Assembly (NCBI GenBank): GCA_028819215.1
Contig: JAPPMG010000100.1
Coordinates: 1-64,000, forward strand
Direction: 5' to 3'
Length of the DNA stretch: 64,000 bases
Source of the DNA: Bryobacterales bacterium
GTDB taxonomy: Bacteria; Acidobacteriota; Terriglobia; Bryobacterales; UBA6623
Of this stretch, positions 25,194 through 32,919 are shown in pieces (positions within the stretch are counted from its first letter, which is position 1; each line of letters begins with the position of its first letter). The position numbers and the translations under genes are program-made. The notes under the pieces were generated by a model. That model did no database searches, was not told where the DNA came from, and saw only the letters and a list, made by a program, of their open reading frames with translations.

Positions 25194-26153
25194 TCACGCT
25201 TGCAGATAGGCCGCAGTCCCAGTTGGATGCTCCAAGTCATCCGGAGTGCGAGCAAACGCGCTGCCATGCACGATCACCCCGTCCAGGGTCAACGCCTGCC
25301 CCACGATCCTCCGGTCCTCCACTCGCTGGTCCATTCCGAGACCAACCCCCGGTGCGTTTTGTGACTTGAGCGACCCGAAGCGCCTGAGAATGCGGAGCAC
25401 TCTCGTCGGAGACGGGCGCCCCACTGCCCTGACGCTCTCTAGCAGGTACGACCGAATCAAGGCCTCCCAATGCGCCTTGAGCAGGTCCGGCGAACCGAAC
25501 AGCTCGATCGCTGCTACCCAGCGCCCGTGAGTGACGGCGATCCCGCTCTGGCGCGGAAGAGGCCCTCGCTGGACCAGGTCCGCGAGTGCCTCGCCACGCT
25601 GGCTCTCCCGATGGTACACGTCGTCGATGACAGACGCCGCCGAGGTCTCCGAGTGAGCTTCCGCAGCCTGCAGCACGTCGGCTACCTCGTTCCAGACTGC
25701 GCCCTGATCGCCCTGTCGCGACCCTCTGTGGCGCATGGTATGGTTGACAAACTCCTCCTTCCGCAGGCGTACCGTGCGAGGAGCGAAGGTCTCGGCTTGC
25801 CGATACGCCTCCGCGCGTCCCCAGCGTCCCTCCTCAAGACACGAGACCGGGATTTCCAGCTTGGTCATAGCAGGAACGAGTACGGTCCCATTGATCGTCC
25901 GGTTCTGCTTGCCGCCCAGGAAGTGCTGGCCTTCGACCACCAAGATCGGCGTGCGAGTGGGGTTGTGCGTCAGCAGGGTCGGAACTGTTGGGCATTCGAG
26001 TTCCTTGATGACGAGGCCCGAGTCGTGCCCCGTCGAGATTTCCGGAAGGTCGGCATCCATCAAGTAGATGGGGAAGAACGAGACCCCGAGCCGCGTGATC
26101 GGACTGCCGATGGCGGCGGTTTCGAGATTTGGAAGATGTGAGTGGTTGGTCAT
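25194..26153 (-). CDS. ARPP-1 domain protein (ADP-ribosylglycohydrolase-associated family)
   Basis: A 319-residue cytoplasmic protein. It carries the ARPP-1 pattern: FFPIYLMDADLPEIS near residue 25, a central strand set with VEGQHFLGGKQNRTINGTVL near 72 to 92 and the IPVSCLEEGRWG motif near 100. ARPP-1 was defined by comparative genomics as a domain associated with ADP-ribosylglycohydrolases and rhodanese-like phosphatases, and linked to NAD/ADP-ribose metabolism; no activity is firmly known to me. The ATG at 26153 is fixed by AAAGGAGG seven bases upstream. It is divergent from an NrtR-type regulator across a strongly palindromic AT-rich region, which points to control by ADP-ribose or related NAD metabolites. 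Confidence 0.78.
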   Translation of the reverse strand: MTNHSHLPNLETAAIGSPITRLGVSFFPIYLMDADLPEISTGHDSGLVIKELECPTVPTLLTHNPTRTPILVVEGQHFLGGKQNRTINGTVLVPAMTKLEIPVSCLEEGRWGRAEAYRQAETFAPRTVRLRKEEFVNHTMRHRGSRQGDQGAVWNEVADVLQAAEAHSETSAASVIDDVYHRESQRGEALADLVQRGPLPRQSGIAVTHGRWVAAIELFGSPDLLKAHWEALIRSYLLESVRAVGRPSPTRVLRILRRFGSLKSQNAPGVGLGMDQRVEDRRIVGQALTLDGVIVHGSAFARTPDDLEHPTGTAAYLQA

Positions 26154-26183
26154 GGCTTGCCTCCTTTGCATGCGCTTCAAGAT

Positions 26184-26218
26184 TTATTGTCAGACTGATA
26201 TTATCAATCTGACAATAA
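26184..26218. promoter_or_regulatory. 35-bp near-perfect palindrome, probable NrtR operator
   Basis: TTATTGTCAGA (26184-26194) is mirrored exactly by TCTGACAATAA (26208-26218), and the centre TGATA-T-TATCA is also symmetrical around 26201. Of 17 base pairs in each arm only one (26195/26207) does not match. Within it lie two overlapping 13-bp dyads, TGTCA-N3-TGATA (26188-26200) and TATCA-N3-TGACA (26202-26214). A promoter candidate for the NrtR gene, TTGTCA-17-GACAAT, falls inside it. It lies between the divergent ARPP-1 and NrtR genes. Confidence 0.7.
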
Positions 26219-26226
26219 GTATGCAG

Positions 26227-26251
26227 GATTATTGTTATGATGTCAATAATC
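26227..26251. promoter_or_regulatory. Second operator palindrome overlapping promoter elements
   Basis: GATTATTG (26227-26234) is mirrored by CAATAATC (26244-26251). It contains TGTTA-N3-TGTCA (26233-26245), like the dyads of the 26184-26218 palindrome. An extended -10 element, TGT-TATGAT, at 26233-26241 could start the NrtR transcript. On the other strand TTGACA followed after 17 bases by CATACT could serve ARPP-1. Binding here would therefore block both promoters, which is the expected logic of an autoregulated divergent pair. Confidence 0.6.
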
Positions 26252-26345
26252 AACGGAGAAAAATTTCCGCGACTGGTCTGCGGGCGTCCGCTCGCGGTCG
26301 CACGCGGAAGTTCGGGTGTGTAAGTATTCGAGTGGAAGGTGTCCG

Positions 26346-27239
26346 ATGAGTTCCGACGGCGGTTTCGACTACAACCCCGGCGACTACCCTCCGGTCGCGG
26401 TCACTGTCGATGTGGCGCTGTTCGCGATTCGACGGGAAAAGCTCCATGTCCTGCTGATCCAGCGGGGAATCGAACCATTCGCGGGCGCTTGGGCCCTGCC
26501 GGGAGGTTTCGTTCAGCCTGACGAGGGACTGGATGCTGCGGCAGCACGCGAGCTTGCCGAAGAGACGGGCGTTACCGAAGACTCCGTCTACTTGGAACAA
26601 TTGCGTAGCTACGGCTCACCGGGACGGGATCCGCGCATGCGAGTGGTCACTGTCGCCTACTGGGGAGCTTGTGCTGAACATCCCTCGCCAATGGGCGGTA
26701 GCGATGCTGCGCAGGCGGAACTCGTGCCCACGGCAGAGATCGAGGATGGCGACATCGAGCTAGCGTTCGATCACGGGGCGATCGTCTCCGATGCCTTGGA
26801 GCGCGTCCGGGCGAAGCTTGAGTACACCGCACTCGCAGCGAGATTCTGTGCCTCGGAATTCACCATCAGCGAACTCCGAAGGGTCTACGAGATTATTTGG
26901 AACACGAAGCTCGATCCTGGAAATTTCCAGCGCAAAGTACGCGAGAACCGCTCGTTCCGGAGAGTTGGCCTGTCAGCGCCACCGGTGCTCGAGCAGGCAG
27001 CGCCAGATCTTAGCGCTAAGGAGGTCTACTTCGAGCGGGCTGAAGAGGGTTGGGACCCGGCGGACGGGGTAGTGGCACGCGCGGCGATGGATTCTGCTTG
27101 GTCCGAAGAGGTGTTCCAACGCGTACCTAGCCGGCCGAGGACTCGCAGCGGGCGCCCGGCCTCGCTGTGGACCGCCACTGACTCCGAACTGACTCTAAAT
27201 TCTCCGATCCCAAGGCGACGAGCATCGCGCAAGGCCTGA
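26346..27239 (+). CDS. nrtR: NrtR-type Nudix-related transcriptional regulator
   Basis: A 297-residue protein made of an N-terminal Nudix domain and a C-terminal winged helix. The Nudix part has VTVDVALFAI near residue 20 and a Nudix box running from GGFVQPDEGLDAAAARELAEE to TGV. The winged helix starts near 165 and includes FTISELRRVYEIIW and NFQRKVRENRSF, the NrtR DNA-binding signature. NrtR proteins sense ADP-ribose and repress NAD salvage or related genes. The ATG at 26346 is preceded by GGAAGG. The C-terminus carries about 60 extra Ser/Arg-rich residues. The divergent ARPP-1 gene and the paired palindromes suggest local autoregulation rather than control of nad genes, none of which is present here. 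Confidence 0.82.
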   Translation: MSSDGGFDYNPGDYPPVAVTVDVALFAIRREKLHVLLIQRGIEPFAGAWALPGGFVQPDEGLDAAAARELAEETGVTEDSVYLEQLRSYGSPGRDPRMRVVTVAYWGACAEHPSPMGGSDAAQAELVPTAEIEDGDIELAFDHGAIVSDALERVRAKLEYTALAARFCASEFTISELRRVYEIIWNTKLDPGNFQRKVRENRSFRRVGLSAPPVLEQAAPDLSAKEVYFERAEEGWDPADGVVARAAMDSAWSEEVFQRVPSRPRTRSGRPASLWTATDSELTLNSPIPRRRASRKA

Positions 27240-27273
27240 CTTTCGGCGGTACAATGCCAGCCACGCGTGAGCC

Positions 27274-28428
27274 ATGTCGTCTGGTCGGTCGAATAAGCTG
27301 TTCGGATTGGCGTCGCTGGCGGCGGGCACCCCGGCGGCCACGGGCCCGACCCCCGAGATTGCCATCAGCGGTCTGGATGCGTGGGCGATCCGCTCGAGCC
27401 CGGAAGCCGTCCCGCGGCTGGTCATCGCCTTACGCACCAATGCAGGCGTAACCGGCTACGGAGAGACCAGCGCCGGTGCCGATCCCGCTTCATTAGTCGC
27501 CGAGGTACTGCGGCACGCCGGCACGTTGGCTGGCAAGGACGCTATGGCGAGCATCGCTGTCCGGGCCTCGCTGTCTGCGGCCGCTCCGCCAATCCGCGGC
27601 GCAGTCGACATCGCTCTTCTAGACGTTCGGGGGAAGGTTGCGGATGCCCCCGTGTACGACCTGCTTGCGGGGCGGACCCGCGACAAGGCGCGGGCCATGG
27701 CCTCGCTGCGAGGAAGCAGCGAAGCGGAACTGAGCCAGCAACTCTCCGCTGCCCGGAATTCCGGCTTCCGGGCGTTCTCGGTGCCTGTGCTGCTTCCTCA
27801 GGGGACTCCCACTCGTGGAAGGGAGTTCTTCGCCAACACCGAAGCGACACTCCGGCGGCTGCGCCAGGCCGGCGCAACCGACCTCGTTCTCGACTGTGCC
27901 GGACGCACCACCGCGGCAGAGGCGGCCGGACTGGCCGCCCGCCTTGAGACGTTCCATCTGATGTGGATGGATGAGCCGACCAGCCCGATCAGCGACTCCG
28001 CGCTGGAGAAGATCTCGCACGAATCCGTCACGCCAGTCGGATGGGGCAGGTTTCTCACTTCCAGCGGTCGATTCCAGGATCTGCTGCGCATGCAGGTCAT
28101 CGACGTGCTCAGGCCGGACATCGGACTTCATGGAATCAGTGGCGTGCGCCAGTTGGCTTCGCTGGCGGAGGCCTATTACACGGCGGTGGCACCGTTCCAC
28201 CGGGGCGGTCCCATCGGCACCGCCGCAGCGCTGCAGGTCGCAGCGTCGATCCCCAACTTCGTGGTTCAGGAAGTGGCCTTTTCGACGGACGAGGCGGAGG
28301 GGAGGATGCACGCCGCGATTGCCGGCGAGTCCGTGCCGCAGGTCGTGGACGGATTTTTCGCCCTGCCGACGGGCCCGGGACTTGGGCTCGAGATTGACGA
28401 GGCCGCATTGCAGGAGTACGCCGCATGA
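27274..28428 (+). CDS. Enolase-superfamily paralogue with a missing metal ligand
   Basis: A 384-residue protein of the mandelate racemase/muconate lactonising enzyme family. It has the family frame, including GYGETSAGADPASL, LLDVRGKVADAPVYDLLAG and PHN-like APFHRGGPIG. Two of three Mg ligands are present (D207 in LVLDCAG and E234 in WMDEP), but the third, normally Glu in TGERL, is Gly258 in VGWGRFL. The catalytic Lys strand (normally K-x-K) reads AFSVPV. It is therefore probably inactive or altered in chemistry. The stop overlaps the next enolase-family gene by ATGA. No clear export signal is seen. Confidence 0.8.
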   Translation: MSSGRSNKLFGLASLAAGTPAATGPTPEIAISGLDAWAIRSSPEAVPRLVIALRTNAGVTGYGETSAGADPASLVAEVLRHAGTLAGKDAMASIAVRASLSAAAPPIRGAVDIALLDVRGKVADAPVYDLLAGRTRDKARAMASLRGSSEAELSQQLSAARNSGFRAFSVPVLLPQGTPTRGREFFANTEATLRRLRQAGATDLVLDCAGRTTAAEAAGLAARLETFHLMWMDEPTSPISDSALEKISHESVTPVGWGRFLTSSGRFQDLLRMQVIDVLRPDIGLHGISGVRQLASLAEAYYTAVAPFHRGGPIGTAAALQVAASIPNFVVQEVAFSTDEAEGRMHAAIAGESVPQVVDGFFALPTGPGLGLEIDEAALQEYAA

Positions 28429-29735
28429 ACCGACGTCAGTTCTTCGGAGGAGCCCTGATGGCGGGCGCTTCGCCTGCGGTCGCGGGACGAGGCCGACATG
28501 CGGCGGCGCTCACGGGGTGCGGGTGTGCGCCCGGTGCCGCCGCGGCCCTCGCGGCAGCGCCAGGTCCAATTCGCATCACCGGCGCGAAGACGTTTGGCGT
28601 CACGTGGGAGGACGACTCCGACCGTCCGTACGTGTTCGTCAAGCTGGAGACAGATCAGGGCGTCGTCGGTTGGGGCGAGGCCACTCTCGAGGGCAAGGCT
28701 GGCGCCGTCCTGCAGACCATCGACGACCTCAAGGAGTTCTACCTCGGCCAGGACCCGATGCGTGTCGAGCACATCTGGCAGAGTATGTACGTCCATGCGT
28801 TCTATCGCGCTGGACCCATCCTCGGCTCGGCGATTGCCGGCATCGACCAGGCACTGTGGGACATCCGCGGGAAAGTACTCGGCCAGCCGGTGTACCGGCT
28901 GTTGGGCGGGCCCGTCGATCCCCGCGGCGTCCGCGGCTACTACCATGCCCGGGCGAACACACCTGAACAGCTCGCCGCGCTGCGCGAGTCCGCGGAGGGT
29001 CTCGGGATCACCGCGTTCAAGAGCGGGATCCCCGGATACTACGAGTGGATCGAGACCAACGAGCGGATCAACGACGCGGTCCGGCGAATCCAGATGCTCC
29101 GCGAAGGACTCGGAGACGGGATCGACATCGGCATCGACTTTCACGCCAAGACCAGCCCGACCGTAGCCTCGATCATCTGCAGGGAGGTCGAGCCGCTCCA
29201 CCTAATGTTCATCGAGGAGCCGTGCCCCCCGGAGAACTACAAGGCGATGGCTCGGATCGCGCGTAGAACCACGGTCCCGATCGCCACAGGCGAGCGCCTC
29301 GTGGCGCACTACTCGACCCAGCAGCTGCTGGAGGACGGCACTGTGGACATTCTCCAGTGCGACATCAACCATGTGGGAGGAATCACTGCCCTCTGGAAGG
29401 TGGGCGCGATGGCCGAGGCCTCGGGATGCTACATGGCCCCGCATGCCTGCGAGGGTCCCATCGGGGGCATTGCTACTCTGCACGTGGACGCAGCGATGCC
29501 CAACTTCATCGTCCAAGAAATCTGCTCGGGCGTAGAGCCAACGTTCAAGGAACTTCTGTGGCAGGACTGGTTGGGCTTTCCGGCGATGCGAATGGTGGAC
29601 GGGTATTTTCCCCTGCCAGACAAGCCCGGCCTCGGATTCGAGGTCGACGAACGGGCACTGGCGAGGCATCCGTTCAAGGGCACCAAGCCTATGAGCCGCG
29701 TCTGGCACGAGGATGGGAGCGTAGCCGCTTGGTGA
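28425..29735 (+). CDS. Tat-exported mandelate racemase/muconate lactonising-type enzyme
   Basis: A 436-residue enolase-superfamily enzyme with an N-terminal Tat-like leader (MNRRQFFGGALMAGASPAVA). The metal triad is complete: D238 (IGIDFHAK), E264 (MFIEEP) and E290 (ATGERL). A Lys lies near 199 (TAFKS), and a His near 346 (APHACEGPIG) can serve as general base. Members near this group are acid-sugar dehydratases such as galactonate, gluconate or mannonate dehydratases; the specific sugar acid is not evident. It is translationally coupled to the upstream degenerate paralogue, an arrangement that would fit a heteromer with one catalytic and one structural subunit. Confidence 0.85.
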   Translation: MNRRQFFGGALMAGASPAVAGRGRHAAALTGCGCAPGAAAALAAAPGPIRITGAKTFGVTWEDDSDRPYVFVKLETDQGVVGWGEATLEGKAGAVLQTIDDLKEFYLGQDPMRVEHIWQSMYVHAFYRAGPILGSAIAGIDQALWDIRGKVLGQPVYRLLGGPVDPRGVRGYYHARANTPEQLAALRESAEGLGITAFKSGIPGYYEWIETNERINDAVRRIQMLREGLGDGIDIGIDFHAKTSPTVASIICREVEPLHLMFIEEPCPPENYKAMARIARRTTVPIATGERLVAHYSTQQLLEDGTVDILQCDINHVGGITALWKVGAMAEASGCYMAPHACEGPIGGIATLHVDAAMPNFIVQEICSGVEPTFKELLWQDWLGFPAMRMVDGYFPLPDKPGLGFEVDERALARHPFKGTKPMSRVWHEDGSVAAW

Positions 29736-29946
29736 GCGGCGCCGATTCTGTACCACGACGGGGGCTCGCAATCGCCAATCCCTGAAGGGCGCGGATCTGC
29801 GGGTCTTGGGTGGCAGAGCCGCCCGCCTCCGGCGCTTGGCGGACGCTTCACTGTTCAACAGCCTCAGCCCGTTCCTCCCGACTCGAACGTCGAATCGCGG
29901 AATGACAGGGCCCGTCGGTCGATGTCCGCCAGCACGTCCGCCGCGC

Positions 29947-31236
29947 TCAGTGGTCCGCGACACCGCCGTCCGGGAATCGCAGCTGCTGGCGAGTCACCGG
30001 GACGTACGGTCGGCGCTCGCCGACCTTCTCGTCGAACGTTACGCCCAGACCCGGACTGTCCGGCGGCAGCGCGAAACCGTCCTCGTAGCGCGGTCCGCCG
30101 CCGAGGAAGAAGTCGTCCCAGAACGGAGCCCTCTTCCCCGTCGAGATCTCCTGGATCGCGAAGTTCGGCGTTGAGAAGTCCACGTGCAGCGAGGCCAGCG
30201 TCGATATCTCGCTCTGCGGATTGTGCGGGCATAGCTCGATGCGGTTTGCCTCGGCGATCGCGGCGATCTTCTTCAGCTCGAGAATCCCACCGCAATGCAC
30301 CACGTCCGGCTGGATGTAGTCGACAAGGTGCCTGTGGCAAATTTGGGAGAAGCCGTACTTGGTAAACAGCCTCTCCCCTGTGGCGAGCGGTATGGTTGTC
30401 ATCGAGCGCAGCCGCGCCAGCTCCTCCAAATCCTCGATCTGGGTCGCCTCCTCCACGAAATAAGGGTCCAGCGGCTCGGCCTGCCTGCAGAACGAGCTCG
30501 CCATGGTCGGCGTTGCCTTGCCGTGCACGTCGATGCAGATCGCGAAGGTATCGCCGACCGCCTCGCGCACGGCCCTCAGGTTGGCGATGCCTTCCCTGAC
30601 GGAACGCACCGGCTCGATCACGTCGTCGTGAGTTGTGACAAAGCCGCCCTTTCCGGCGGTCCAGCCAGCCTCGCGGGCCGCGAGCCATCGTTCCGCGTAG
30701 GCTTCGGGCGTCGGGCCGCCGCCCGGGTGGACGTACATCTGGACCCGGGTCCGGGCCTTGCCCCCGATCAGCTGGTAGATCGGCTGGCCGACGGCCTGGC
30801 CGAGAATGTCCCAGAGCGCGATTTCGACAGCGCTGATCGCGGAATTGAGGATCGGGCCACCCCGCCATCTCGGCCAGCGGTACATCGCCTGCCAGTGCAT
30901 TTCGATGTCCGTCGGGTCCCGGCCGACTAGGTATCGCCGGTGCTCGTCGATCGCCGCCTTCATGGTGGCCGCCTTGGACGTGACCGATCCCTCGCCGACA
31001 CCGACTATGCCCTGGTTGGTGTAGATCTTGCAAAAGACGTAGTTCTTGCTTGTTGAATGGTTGACAATCCACGACTTCAGGTCCGTGATGCGCAAGTCGA
31101 GGGGCTTGGCCTTCTCCCGAGCGGCAGCGAGCGTGCCCTGGGGGCCTAGCACGGGTGCCGCCGAGACAGCCGCGACCCGCAGCAAGTCCCTTCTAGTGAG
31201 CCCGGCCGGATGGAGAGGAGGCTTCAGGCAATGCAT
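29947..31236 (-). CDS. Second Tat-exported enolase-superfamily acid-sugar enzyme
   Basis: A 429-residue protein with a Tat leader (LTRRDLLRVAAVSAAPVLG) and a complete enolase-superfamily active site: ICIDVHGK, YFVEEATQ and LATGERLF for the metals and PHNPQSE for the His. It differs from the plus-strand paralogue in the N-terminal capping region, which governs substrate choice (SVTSKAATMKAAIDEHRRYL), so the two probably act on different acid sugars. It converges with that paralogue and lies 58 bp after purH on the same strand, perhaps by read-through from the housekeeping run. Confidence 0.85.
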   Translation of the reverse strand: MHCLKPPLHPAGLTRRDLLRVAAVSAAPVLGPQGTLAAAREKAKPLDLRITDLKSWIVNHSTSKNYVFCKIYTNQGIVGVGEGSVTSKAATMKAAIDEHRRYLVGRDPTDIEMHWQAMYRWPRWRGGPILNSAISAVEIALWDILGQAVGQPIYQLIGGKARTRVQMYVHPGGGPTPEAYAERWLAAREAGWTAGKGGFVTTHDDVIEPVRSVREGIANLRAVREAVGDTFAICIDVHGKATPTMASSFCRQAEPLDPYFVEEATQIEDLEELARLRSMTTIPLATGERLFTKYGFSQICHRHLVDYIQPDVVHCGGILELKKIAAIAEANRIELCPHNPQSEISTLASLHVDFSTPNFAIQEISTGKRAPFWDDFFLGGGPRYEDGFALPPDSPGLGVTFDEKVGERRPYVPVTRQQLRFPDGGVADH

Positions 31237-31294
31237 GGTTCATGGATCAGTCTATAGCGCGCGCGATCTGGATAGGGATGACGACCGGAAAGAT

Positions 31295-32845
31295 TCAGTG
31301 ACGGAAGTGTCGCACCCCCGTGAACACCATGGCCAAGCCGAGACGATCGGCCGCTTCGATCACCTCGGCGTCGCGCCGCGAGCCGCCAGGCTGGATCACG
31401 GCTGTGGCACCGTGCTTGGCAATCTCCTCCACTCCATCCGCGAAGGGGAAGAACGCATCCGACGCAACCACGCATCCTTCGAGAGGCAGAGCGGCCTTCA
31501 TGGCACCGAGGCGCGCGGCGTCCACGCGGCTCATCTGACCGGCCCCCACTCCTAGGGCCTGCCCATCGCGGGCGTAGAGGATGGCATTGGACTTCACGTG
31601 CTTGGCGACCTTCCACGCAAAGCGCAACGCTTGAGCTTCGGCGTCGGACGGCGGGCGCTGGCTCACGGCTTCGAACCGATCCGGACTGGTCTCGTGACGA
31701 TCCTCGCTCTGAACCAGGAAGCCGCCCGAGATGCTCTTCACGACGGTGCCGGGGGCGGGGGATCCGATCTCGAGCAGCCTGATGTTCTTCTTCGCCTGCA
31801 ACAGTTCCAGGGCATCCGGGTCGAAGCCCGGCGCTGCAATGGCCTCGACAAACAGCTTGGACATCTCTTCGGCCGTTTCGCGGTCTACCGCCCGGCTGAC
31901 GGCGATCACCGACCCGAAGGCTGACACTGGATCGCACGCCAAGGCCTTGCGGTAGGCCTCTGCCAACGAATCGGCCTCGGCGCAGCCGCACGGATTGGTG
32001 TGCTTGATGATCGCCACCGCTGGCTGGTCGAACTCGCTTGCCAGCTGCCAGGACGCGTCTAGGTCCACGAGGTTGTTGTAGGAGAGCTCCTTGCCGTGTA
32101 GCTGGCGAGCGCCGCCGACGCCAGAGTGGCCATCGCTGTACAGCGCTGCTTGCTGATGGGGGTTCTCGCCGTAGCGCAATACCTGCTTGCGCGGCACGCG
32201 GAGATCCAAGACCGGCGGCGCCAGGTCTCCGGCGATGCTTGCTGGGGCATCCCCGGCCTGCAGGGCGCTGAGCGTTCCGGCGATCGCCCGGTCGTAATTG
32301 GCCGTCGCTTCAAATGCCTTCTGGGCTAGCCTCCAGCGGGTGTCTTGGGTTAGGGATCCAGCCGCGGCGAGTTCCGCACCGATCGCGTCGTAGTCAGACG
32401 GGTCGGTGACCACCGCGACGTCGCGGAAGTTCTTGGCGGCCGCCCGGATCAACGAGGGGCCGCCGATATCGATGTTCTCGATCAACTCGTCGAAGGTCGC
32501 GCCCTCCTTGGCGGCTGTGGCTTCGAACGCGTAGAGATTGACCACCACCATGTCGATGGATTCGATCTCGTGCAACCTCAAGGCCTGCATGTGCTCGGCG
32601 TTCGAGCGCACGGCCAGAATGCCGCCTGCCACGCGCGGATGGAGGGTCTTGACGCGCCCGTCCAACATTTCAGGGAAACCGGTTACGTCCGCGACGTCGC
32701 GAACCGTCAGGCCGGATTCGCGGAGCACTCGGGCAGTGCCCCCCGTAGAGATCAGCTCCACTCCGAGATCAGCTAGTCGACGGCCAAATTCGACCACGCC
32801 GTGCTTGTCGGTAACGCTAAGAAGGGCCCGCCGAATCGCCGCCAT
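31295..32845 (-). CDS. purH: Bifunctional AICAR transformylase / IMP cyclohydrolase
   Basis: A 516-residue PurH that catalyses the last two steps of IMP synthesis. The N-terminal methylglyoxal-synthase-like cyclohydrolase domain contains ALLSVTDKHGVVEF, LISTGGTARVL and KTLHPRVAGGIL. The C-terminal transformylase half includes YGENPHQQAALY, KELSYNNLVDLDA, IKHTNPCGCA and the terminal VFTGVRHFRH. Length and ends are normal. It follows carB by 74 bp. Confidence 0.97.
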   Translation of the reverse strand: MAAIRRALLSVTDKHGVVEFGRRLADLGVELISTGGTARVLRESGLTVRDVADVTGFPEMLDGRVKTLHPRVAGGILAVRSNAEHMQALRLHEIESIDMVVVNLYAFEATAAKEGATFDELIENIDIGGPSLIRAAAKNFRDVAVVTDPSDYDAIGAELAAAGSLTQDTRWRLAQKAFEATANYDRAIAGTLSALQAGDAPASIAGDLAPPVLDLRVPRKQVLRYGENPHQQAALYSDGHSGVGGARQLHGKELSYNNLVDLDASWQLASEFDQPAVAIIKHTNPCGCAEADSLAEAYRKALACDPVSAFGSVIAVSRAVDRETAEEMSKLFVEAIAAPGFDPDALELLQAKKNIRLLEIGSPAPGTVVKSISGGFLVQSEDRHETSPDRFEAVSQRPPSDAEAQALRFAWKVAKHVKSNAILYARDGQALGVGAGQMSRVDAARLGAMKAALPLEGCVVASDAFFPFADGVEEIAKHGATAVIQPGGSRRDAEVIEAADRLGLAMVFTGVRHFRH

Positions 32846-32919
32846 AAACGACCATTGTAGGGCGCACGAATTCGGTATCCCGGCCTTGTCGGGATAGGCG
32901 TGGAGGGCTGCTGGTGCCC

